Assembly (NCBI GenBank): GCA_000507305.1 | Contig: DF239423.1 | Location: forward strand, 62,829-126,828 | DNA length: 64,000 nt | Reading direction: 5' to 3' | DNA from: Breviolum minutum Mf 1.05b.01 | Lineage: Eukaryota; Sar; Dinophyceae; Suessiales; Symbiodiniaceae | Notes under the pieces: generated by a model | Database searches by the model: none | What the model saw: only the letters and a program-made list of their open reading frames with translations | Told to the model about the DNA's origin: nothing | In this document: piece by piece, positions 13,901 through 25,597 of the stretch | Layout: the number at the start of each line of letters is the position of its first letter | Position numbering within the stretch: position 1 is the stretch's first letter | Translations under genes and position numbers: made by a program

Positions 13901-16900
13901 GACTTTTTCGGCGGTTTAGTAAGGGATGGTTTTGATTTATGCAAGTGAGAAACCATCCCTGATGGCACCATCCCTTAGAAAGATTAGAAGGGGCTTTGAA
14001 TGACTTTGAATGAATGATTTCCGGCACCTGTTGGCACCTTTTGTTGGATGTTGAACATAATAATTGAAATGCTCCACCATCCACAACTCTTCATCTCACA
14101 TGGAAAACTTGGCTCACAGCGAGGCCGCATGTCGTCAAGTGGTGAGACACAAGATTGCCGTGGCCAACCCATTGATGCAACCTGCAAGGTGAGGGTGGCA
14201 ACTGTCGTCTTAGGGTTGGCTTTGGTGGTGTTAGGGTTGGATGTTTTGTGCAGTCCAGCTTGAGAAAAGATCAAACATAATCAAGCCCACGTACTTGCAA
14301 GTTTCACAGCAAAGTTCATTGATGTTCATTGCCCAATCATCAAAAAACGGTGCATACTGCATACATACCACTTTGCAAAATTAGTCGTCGACTGTGTATT
14401 TTGAACAAGGGTCTTCCAGACCGACCTTAAAACATACACCGAAACTAATATTGACAATGGGAAAACACCAGTTTGAAGATGGAGATACTCCATCTTCAAA
14501 CAGGTGATTTTCCAGCTAGTCATCTTAGTTTTCGCGGGGTGTATATGGGTGTTTCCAAAAATAGGGATACCCCAAAATGGATGGTTTATAATGGACACTT
14601 CATTAAAATGGATGATTTGGGGGTACCCCTATTTTTGGAAACATCCATATGAAACAAAAATCCATGAATCTTTCATGACCCTTTCAATGAATGTCGACGT
14701 CGCCAGGTTCACAGGTTCAGCGTCGGAATCCTTCTTCCGTTTCAGCCCAGAAACCTTGGAGGTTCCAAAACGGCTTCCGCCCACGTGATGGGAAAAATAT
14801 GGAAAAATGATGTTTCCATAGGTCTATTTAGGTGGAATATGTTATATAGCAAGACAACATACAATGATATCATCTGGTATCTATAACAAATATGTTAATC
14901 TATTAGTTTCCTAGAGAAGAAAACTCCCCTGATCTTCTCAGTGGTTCAGTGGTCGACTGCCATTGTGCAGGTACCACCGCGAAGCGAAAAAACGATGGAG
15001 CTTATATACAGGTGGGGCTGGATGCATCAGTGGTCGGGGATGCCTCACGATGCATCATCATGAAACCACAAGCTCCATTTTCTGTTTTGGCGGGGAAGAC
15101 AGGAGGGAGACTAGGGTATCCATACGACTAAGAAAAAATTCGTACGACTTTTCCTAAAAATTCATACGAGTACTATCCTACACCTGGTGCCACGACTAAA
15201 AAGTGCTAAAAGTTCGTACGACTTAAAAATGACTTATAATTCCACGTACTTGGTATATATTTGATATATACTTGGTATACTTTGTTCCTTTTGGGGCTTC
15301 ATTTGGGGAGTTCCTTTTGTGGCTTCATTTGGGGACCTCCGGGGATACTTGGTATACTTCGTTCCTTTTGGGGCTTTATTTGGGGACCTCCGGGGATACT
15401 TGGTATACTTCGTTCCTTTTGGGGCTTTATTTGGGGANNNNNNNNNNNNNNNNNNNNNNNNNNNNNNNNNNNNNNNNNNNNNNNNNNNNNNNNNNNNNNN
15501 NNNNNNNNNNNNNNNNNNNNNNNNNNNNNNNNNNNNNNNNNNNNNNNNNNNNNNNNNNNNNNNNNNNNNNNNNNNNNNNNNNNNNNNNNNNNNNNNNNNN
15601 NNNNNNNNNNNNNNNNNNNNNNNNNNNNNNNNNNNNNNNNNNNNNNNNNNNNNNNNNNNNNNNNNNNNNNNNNNNNNNNNNNNNNNNNNNNNNNNNNNNN
15701 NNNNNNNNNNNNNNNNNNNNNNNNNNNNNNNNNNNNNNNNNNNNNNNNNNNNNNNNNNNNNNNNNNNNNNNNNNNNNNNNNNNNNNNNNNNNNNNNNNNN
15801 NNNNNNNNNNNNNNNNNNNNNNNNNNNNNNNNNNNNNNNNNNNNNNNNNNNNNNNNNNNNNNNNNNNNNNNNNNNNNNNNNNNNNNNNNNNNNNNNNNNN
15901 NNNNNNNNNNNNNNNNNNNNNNNNNNNNNNNNNNNNNNNNNNNNNNNNNNNNNNNNNNNNNNNNNNNNNNNNNNNNNNNNNNNNNNNNNNNNNNNNNNNN
16001 NNNNNNNNNNNNNNNNNNNNNNNNNNNNNNNNNNNNNNNNNNNNNNNNNNNNNNNNNNNNNNNNNNNNNNNNNNNNNNNNNNNNNNNNNNNNNNNNNNNN
16101 NNNNNNNNNNNNNNNNNNNNNNNNNNNNNNNNNNNNNNNNNNNNNNTTTTGGGGCTTCATTTGGGGACATCCGGGGATACTTGGTATACTTCGTTCCTTT
16201 TGGGTTCAATTCTCATGCAGCTCTAAATTTACAAACTAAAACGGTGATGTGACCTGTTTTGATATCATGAAGTCGCTTGCGGGTAATGGGTCCCCAAGGA
16301 AGCCCCAAAAGGAACGAAGTATACCAAGTATTCCCCGAGGTCCCCAAATGAAGCCCCAATAGGAACGGAGTATACCAAGTATCCCCGGAGGTCCTTAAAT
16401 AAATGAAGCCCCAAAAGGGACGAAGTATACCAAGTATCCCCTCCCAAAAGGAACGGAGTATACCAAGTATTTGCGGAGGTCTCCAAATGAAGCCCCAAAA
16501 GGAACAGAGTATACCAAGTATCCCCGGAGGTCACCAAATGAAGCCCCAAAAGGAACGAAGTATACCAAGTCTACCCGAAGGTCCTTAAATGAAGCCCCAA
16601 AAGGAACGAAGTATACCGAGAGTATCCTGTGAGGTTTGCAAATGAAGCCCCAAAAGGAACGGAGTATACCAAGTATTTGCGGAGCACCCCAATAAAGCCC
16701 CAAAAGGAACGAAGTTTACCAAGTATTCCCCGGAGGTCCTTAAATGAAGCCCCAAAAGGAACGAAGTATACCAAGTATCCCCTCCCAAAAGGAACAGAGT
16801 ATACCAAGTATTTGCGGAGGTCTGCAAATAAAGCCGCGAAAAGGAACGAAGTATACCAAGTATCCCCGGAGGTCCCCAAATAAAGCCCCAAAAGGAAGTC

Positions 16901-19568
16901 CCCAAACAAAGCCCTAAAAGGAACGAAGTATACCAAGTATCCCCGGAGGTCCCCAAATGAAGCCGCGAAAAGGAACGAAGTATACCAAGTATCCCCGGAG
17001 GTCCCCAAATAAAGCCCCGAAAAGGAACGAAGTATACCAAGTATCCCCGGAGGTCACCAAATAAAGCCCCAAAAGGAACAAAGTATACCAAGTATATATC
17101 AAATATATACCAAGTACGTGGAATTAAGTCATTTTTTAGTCGTACGAACTTTTAGCACTTTTTAGTCGTGCCCATTTATGGCGGTTTTTTGTCGTGCATT
17201 TTTGGGTAGCCGGACAGTCGTGGAAATGTCAGTTTGAGTCGCGCGAACTTTTTCACTTTTTAGTCGTGGCAACAACAGCGTCTCGACAGGAGGTACCCAT
17301 AATTGAACAGAACAATAATACTTACCCTGACTTCATCTTGGATGCAGGATGTGGTGCCAGACAAACCACATGAAAACAAAGTCACAAACTCCTGGCACTT
17401 GGGAATCATAGACATTGCAGACAATAGAAAGGGGATGCTCGTTGTTTAGATTAGGATGCATCAATTGCCGTACTGATGGAGGCCTTTGGAAGAAGGCGAT
17501 GGAGATGCAGAGGTGTGAAAGAATCGATTGAATCATGGTTCTGGCTCCAACCCCAAACAGATGCCATAGCTAGACATCCTACCACAGGAGAAGTAACATC
17601 ATCTTGACGGAGTGTTTTTTTGTCAATAGATTCAAACCTTTGGGGTAAGCACCACATCCTCGTGGGGTGAAACACCTGCAGGTTACCTTGAAGAGTGCTG
17701 AACTGGGTACCTATCCTTATACCGTGAACTGGCGTGCCACTCCTGCAGTCCGGGAGCCAGGTGAAGCCTAAGTGTTTTGGGAGCTGTGCTATTTTCGAAC
17801 ATGTGGATGTTCACTACCATTGTGTCACTCTTACAATGTAAAATACTCAATACGGTATACATGTACCTTAACGGAGGATGGAAAATCTGCTTTGCACTAA
17901 GGGCTTCGAACGTGCTTTGGTCCTGAAAGCACCGCAGGGAGTCCTGGCAGGGCTGTCATGTTGACAGTTTTCCCAGGTCTTAGCATGAATAATAGGATAC
18001 CAATAGTGGATAGCAGTGAAATATTAAAAGACATTTGCCCAGATTTGAATCCACAAACGACTCCATGCCAGCAAAACCCTCCAGACTCCATGCCAGCAAA
18101 ACCCTCCATTTTTTTCATATTTTTTGTACGGAGTTGATACTGTTGATGGGTTCAGAAATTGCAAGGCCAACCACCTGGGAATGGTGGCAGAAACCTGTCG
18201 TAACTGAGGCTTGGAGGCTCAACGGTAGAAAGCTTCAAATTCCTTCACTATGCCAAGGAGAGTGTGAAGTGCCCCCAAACTTTGAAGCAAAGTTGTTGCA
18301 CCTTTTGTGACATCACTGTCGTTTTTTTTGTTGGCTTTTTTGGTAGGTTAGTTGATGTATTCAAACCATTGTTTCCTTTGAAGCGTGTGTGTCTTGGAGA
18401 GTTGAAGTGGGAATTCTCACGACAAACTCATAGGTACAAAGCGAAGATCGAGGCATTGGGCGTTTTTGAGTTGTAGTCGCAGCAGTGGCAAACATGAGAA
18501 TAAAAGAATCTTGACTTGATCAATGTTCACGTGCCACAGCCTTCAGAAATGGTCCGAAGAAGCTGGTTGGTTGGTTGGTTGGTTGGTTGGTTGGTTGGTT
18601 GGTTGGTTATGATTTGAGCATCCAAACCCTGGAGCAGGCTGCCCCGGGTGCTCCCAAGGGTCCTATTATCGACTTCTTCTTGGAGTCTTCCGAGGTGGAG
18701 ATTGATCAGATGAGAATTGGGAGGATTTTTGCACCATTTTTATCCATTTTTCTATGTTCACCAGGAATCAATGGCTTCTGAAGTCAAAAAAAGGTGCACA
18801 TGAGTGCATTTCATGATGGATTCATGCATTGATGGATGCTACCACATGGTCCTGTTGCTCTTTCCAGTTTCTGCATCCATTCATCAAGCATGAGCCTGTT
18901 GGAGATCGTGGGTGTAAGCCCATCACCATGTGGTCCACAAAAACGGACTAACTAACAGATATAGAAACTCATAGTCTCATAGATCATCATATATCTATGT
19001 CTGGATGTAAGCATGTGTGTTTGTAGAGGCAAAATCACCTGCTGCACTCATGGAAGCGTGGAGTTTTAAAGAAACATGCTCTTCATAAGGGGCCAGTCTT
19101 GATATGTAGCGTAATTTTAACAGATTTTAACTACTGTAAAATATAGTTTGCCTGTATCATTTGGACCATATCATTAACGAACATACATTATGGGTATACG
19201 GTACATATACGTATACATAGACTTGCATTTCCAAACTACAATGTAAGGATCAATGCCTCATGTCGGATGATGGGAGCGATGGGGATGCTTCCCCATGCAG
19301 TGATGGCCATGCAAGCCCTCCGCTGACAGTGACGTTGACGCACCTCGGCAGACATCACTAGAAGTACTCCCTCATCAGCAGTCATACAGGCCAGTGACAT
19401 ACACCCCATCCTCATCCTCATCATCATCCTTTCTCCTCATCATCATACCCTCCCTGAAACTAACATTTTAGCACCTGAACATGGATGGTTGGAATACTAA
19501 TACTAGTTAGTTTCCTTTTGGGGCCCGGCCTATTTTCAGGTGCGTTTGCTGTTAGTTGGAATACACCT

Positions 19569-19658
<90 letters not shown>

Positions 19659-22600
19659 TTCATCATCATCATCATCATCATCATCAGCAGCATCAGCATC
19701 AGCATCAGCATTTTTCCTGTTCCATTCCGAGGGGTTTGCAGAAATTGTTGGAAGAAGCTCAAGTCGTGGAGGATGACTCCAGCGAGGAGTCTGGAAGTGA
19801 GGACAGGATTTGAAAATCAAACAGGGTGGGATATGGTGTAGATAGGGGAGCTACTAGGGAATCATATCCTTGTATATTACGTACTTTTGGATTTTTGCGG
19901 ATATTTGAAGATACATATGGCAAATTTTTAATAGTACTAGTCATGAACTAGGTGGCAGGAAATCTCAAAAGTAGGCTTCTTCCCACTGTTAGCGCTCAAG
20001 ATGCGATCAAGCCTTCAGAACTTCAACATATGCACCCAGCTCCGCACCGTGAAGGTACTGATTCCGGAAGATTGTTTTGTTCTGCACAGAAATCTAGGAA
20101 TATCCCTGGCACACAACGAGCATTAAACTGGGATCCATGAGGATATATGGCACCTGATTAGCTTGCAAGAAGGGTTTGCTGTATCATTGTATCATGTTGT
20201 GTCCATTTCCCCCACATGCTCCGTCTCTCCCAACATCACCCTAGGATGTGGCGAGGCCCCAAAGAAAGACGCCTCGCCGCCGAGTGAAGGCCAAAAGTGT
20301 CCTTAAGAGTCCAGGCAGAGGGTCACCATGGTTGAAGAAGAAGAGCAAGATGGAAGACGAGGATCTGCAGCACGGGGGGAGTGAAAATTTTGATGTCACG
20401 ACTCCACCATCCACATTTTCACAATGGTGGTCTTCTCAATTCAACATGAGGTATGGAGATCGTCCTTTGAGGTCGTGAATACATGGACCAAGAACGATAT
20501 TGCCCCGGTTTGCACTATGCAGCATACGCACATAATACTCTTTACCAGACTTACGTATACGGAAACATGATATACTTGTATATATATATATATATAATAG
20601 ATATTATACATATATAATGTTGGTTATTTGAATCTAGACGTCCATGATTTCATATCATATGATGATTATTTCTGCGTGTTTGTCAGTCTTTTGAGCATTG
20701 GGCAATTCTTATTCAACCCACTCGCCAAATAGGATTGGATCTCCAGCCAGCCCGATTCAGCAGAAGTTGAGAAGGTGGAGGACACTTGGACCAATTTATC
20801 CACGGAACTTAATGTCAAAGATCATTTGGACCATCTTCTTGGGGGATGGTCCAATTCCAGGGATACCAGGGATATTTCTTTTTTGTATCTGCATCATCAC
20901 AAAAGAGATTTCCACTTTTTTTACCGTTTTTAACCACATATATATCCCACCAACATCTGTTTCAGAAGATTGGTTTCCCAGTATTAGCAAGGGACGGTTT
21001 ATCGGGTTCATCGGGTTCCAACCTCCAACCGTTGGCTTCAGGAAGAAACGGTTGGCTCGGTCGAACCTTTCGAAGTGGCAATGCTGGCATGGGAATTGAA
21101 AGATGTTGGTCCAAAAGAGTTTATGGAGGCAGGGAGGATGAGAGGATGGGGTTTGTTGTTTTGATTTTTGGCGACGACATGTAAATACAATTATGTACAT
21201 GTTTATTAAGTATATACATATTTAGTTTTATATACATGTACAAATATATAATTTGAGATAATTTGAGTTGAGAGAATGATGTATGATGGATGACGTGATG
21301 GACCTGGTGATGGAATCTTCAACGGGCTTGGAAGAAAGAGAACAATTGTATAGATTTCACGATTTTCAGATTGGTGACATAGGACGACTATATGAGCAAT
21401 GAAAAAACTTCTTACTTTCCATTATACTGGTTGTTTGATGGGGATCCTTATCATGGTTTATTTTAATCCCTACAGTGTAACTGGGTAATATAATCCCCAA
21501 TATAACCCAACCAACCCGGTCTTTTCATTGCTCATATGTATATATTAGGTTTCCGATATGTTTCCAAAAGGCTCGATTTCAATCTCGCTCACTGTCGGAA
21601 ACAAGGTAGACTTGATTAAGACACACTTGTATCATTTAGCCTGCAAGTTAGTGTGGTTCTCAGGACCCATCATTCTGAGCAATCTATCGCGACCTCGCAG
21701 GAAAAGGAAGTCTAGTAAGGGACCTGAACATTCCCCTACTTCTAGTCGGTGAATCATTGTATGGTTTGCCAACATCATCAATGTTCAGTCCAAGCGTGTA
21801 TTTTTTGTTGCTATCTTAGATCCAACATCCATGATCCCTGAAGTACCTTCATCCAGTCCAACATCCTGCATGTTTCATGCATTACTTGGTGTCCGCCGTT
21901 CATTCTTATGATTATTCATTATCCATCATGATATATTTATATATACACACATTTGATTCAACTGACAGCATCTATCATTCACCATCCAATCCACATCCTC
22001 ATTTATCATCCACCATCCACATCCAACCTTATAGTCATGGAAGATGTTTGACACGGTTTAGAGACGGGTTGCAACCCTATCAGTGTTTTCGATACCTCTC
22101 GCATCCCTGAAGGCTCGAGAAAAGTCTGCAGCTCCTGCCCTCTTCTGCATCTTGGCTGTCAGAGATGTTTGTTGATAATTCTAAAATAACTTTCCCTTTT
22201 CCAGAACTTGTTTTCTCGGTCTTCTTCTTGATATACGATATTAGGTATATTGTATACTTGTTTTAATGATAACAATAACGATACTAATAGCTATGATCAT
22301 AATGATCATGACAACGACAATGATTCATGATCATTATAGATACGATTCCCACGGCCTTTATGTTTCTTCCACTTTTGGGAAGCCTGTTTCTTCTCAGCGG
22401 AAACAGCCGAGGTACGGCCCGTGTTTGGGGTGGTGGTTGGGGTGCACAATGTTCTCGAGCTCGCGTACCAGGATGGTGGGAGAAAGGTGATGACATGTGG
22501 ATGTGATTCGAATCCTAAAAAATAGCTACCATTTTTGATGTGAATCGAAACGTGGATCATTGTGTGGGATTGGATTTGTTGGGAGATTCACGAACAAAAA

Positions 22601-25544
22601 TCTCCAGGGGCCATGATTCTCATGAACACTAGTGGATGTAGTGTTTTTATGATACACCACCCTATGGGATCATCTTTTGACATGGCTTCCTATTTCGTTG
22701 AAAATTACCTTTTTGTCGGCTCGGCTCATCCCTTGGAGCCTTGCGCAGGAAATCAGTTCTGCGACATGCACCAGAAGCAATTGAAGCTTGACGAATGACA
22801 ACAGCAGGAAGAAGTACGACCCCTGAAAAGTAACATGGAGCCTTTCAAAAAAAACAATCGAAAAGGAGAATCATCTTTCCAACCTCTTTTTTGGGTTCCA
22901 TGTTCATTTTCCAGAGTGGGGTGTACTATAGTTTCAGAGGCACAAGAGTTGTTTTTTGCTGTTGTTTCGCTCCCTTCATTGACAACTCTCCACTGGTTCA
23001 TTGTTGTAATTGGCCTCCTTCAGCTCTATGATTGCCAGTTACCTTCATGCTCCTGATTGGAATGATCATCATTGCTGTTCCAAAGATGTTGCTATTTTGA
23101 AATTGCAGATGTTGGTCGCTCCTTCATCTTGTAGTCATCTAACAACAGCAAAAAACAGGAAACGATAAACGACACATTTTTTTTCCGAGTGGTCTGTTTG
23201 CACTTGATTGCAATGCTCTTGTGCGATTCTGTATGGTCATGCAATCTACATCAATAGGTTCCATACCCAACGCCTCTGTCTGTAGTTGTTTTGAAACAGG
23301 AATTACTTCATCTCTACCCCCATTCCCAAGGCATTTTTGAGTCGACGATTTTCCTTATTCCTTTCGGTGGCATATGTGATGGTTTCCTGGAGGGTATATC
23401 CGTGCCCAACATAATTCCCATATCCTTTTCCAAGCGATCCGTGGTACTCATGCCCCGATGCCCCCGATCAGGAAAGCTCAAGGTTACTTGACTCATGGTC
23501 AGATCGATGGCCCAATACCTCCAAAGAAGCAGAAAGAGTTTGAACAGATTCTTGACGGTTTGTTTTTTGCTGAGAGACCGGGATATGATATGACTCGATA
23601 TGACATATAAAGTCAATATATGATACTATATCGGCTATATGAACATATGGCTGCGGCTCAAAATGTAAGGTCTGGATCAAGCCTCGTTCCCACACACGAT
23701 CCAGACCTCCGATCCAGACCTTTCGAAAGGATTTGATCCAGACCTTTGATCCAGACCTTTGGAATGATATAATGTATTGGTGAGTTGATGTCTGGTCCAG
23801 TGATGGTTGCATGTTATTGGCTTTCCTGCTCTGCAGTTATTCACCCTGCCAAGCAGCCAAGCAACAAACTGTTGTAAAGCCACGCTGCCAAGCTGTCAAG
23901 CTTCCAAGCTGCACTTGTCGTAAAATTACGCTGCTAAGCAGTCCAGCAGCCAAGCTGCAACTGTTGCACATCCAAGCTGTCAAACTGCCAAGCTGACACT
24001 GTTGCAAGTTGTAAGGCCAGCCTGCCAAGCAGCCAAGCTGCACACTTGCTGCCTGCACACCTTGTCGTCCTTTTCTTGTCATGCTGCATCCAAGCTGCAA
24101 CATACACAAACATGTGAGTCCACTCTGGGCCGATCCAGACCCGGATCCAGACCGATCCAGACCACAACCACAGCCAGCTCCGACCCAGACCAGCTCCGTG
24201 TTAAAACTTGTGATTGTTTGGTTTCTTTCCTTGCTTCAAACTCTTGGTTCACAATCCATCAACTTTGGAACTCATGTCAACGGTACCAAGAGTGCTTACA
24301 GTCAAGTTGAATCCGAAGTGTGAACACTATAGCTAGACCTCTCCGCCTTTCCATGTGACCTCTGGCCAAGCCACAGACTCATGTAGAGATATGATGTCAT
24401 ATCATGAAAACATGATCTTCTAGTTGGGGCGTTGGAAACCTCTGGATCATGCCCCTTTACGTAACCCCCTCGTTCCAGACGTCCGGATCACCGCGGGACG
24501 ATCCAGACGGTTTTTAGAGCCATACCCATATTTAGGTCTGCATAAAGTTGAATTGATATTACAGGGTACGATGTGACATAGCAATACAGGATATGGTGGA
24601 TATGATATGCTGTAGTAAATATGTTGAAACGGATGAGATAGCATTGACTGAATGTCAGAACTTGTAACGTATAATGTAAGCACTTGCGTATTTGTGGCAT
24701 TTTCATGCTTCCCTGCTACAACAAACATCAACGTTTTGCTACACTTCTGTGGCCCACAAAAAGAAGGGGACGGCATACCGGAGTGTATTTTGATTCCACG
24801 TGCCTTGCCCAGATCCATAGATTTGCCAAACAATTGGAAGTGATAGCTTTAGTCAAGACCACCGGAAGCATAGCTTGGATGATATTTGCAAATTTGGGAC
24901 CTTACATTTTTCCCTATGTTTAACTTCCATCAACTGCGGTGTATTCTATCCTGAAAGTTTGGAAATAGTTGGCCTTTGTGAATCATTTGTATAGCTAAGG
25001 ACACAAGCACGGCTGAAACGACAAAAAACACAGCAACAAAGTGCTGCTATGCCTGGAGAAAAGTTGCGGCCGATGCTTGAAGTTTTGGCTGTGTTGCTCC
25101 CATGTAGAAATGGCTAGTGGTGCTAATCATCACTTTGCTGTAAATCTATGTTTTGGCATCTCCATGATCTACCAACTTAGATTATGATACTTTTTATGTT
25201 GTGATATATTTCAGACATCTATGATGATGGATTATAATGATGATTATAGATTTTTGATTCGCTTCAAACATCAAAACATTTTTTTCGTCGAACCTGTCGT
25301 GACTGGTTTTTTATCTATCCAAAGTCCACCAAGGGGGATTAGACGCTGAAACAAATCGCCAGGTGTCTGCGGCGAGCTGTGTCAATGAACCAGTGCCAAC
25401 GGAGCTGGGTGTGAAGTTCCAACCTTCGGTGTTTGAGCCCAGAGGGTGTCGAGAATTTGGATGATTCATGTGGGAAAAGACATTCGAAAACTATAGAATC
25501 GTGTGGCAAAGTGGAGTGCGACTAGGTGTTGGAACAAGAGGATA

Positions 25545-25597
<53 letters not shown>

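Noticed and set aside
13925..13978. Short hairpin around AAGGGATGGTTT ... AAACCATCCCT
   Set aside because: Arms are short and a third partial repeat blurs it; not distinct enough from chance to list as an element.
15234..17102. Long open frames of [15 protein letters not shown] type on both strands
   Set aside because: They are a by-product of a 51-bp tandem repeat and run through N; position is intronic.
19460..19841. Poly-Ile, poly-His, poly-Ser, poly-Asp and poly-Met frames at triplet arrays (also 25503, 43632, 45531, 58008, 59305, 59722)
   Set aside because: Translations of microsatellites without flanking coding features.
20248..20478. Long basic frame [20 protein letters not shown]
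   Set aside because: It is open for 230 nt, but another frame of the same exon ([16 protein letters not shown]) fits the phase of its neighbours and a GTGTCC donor; kept only as an alternative.
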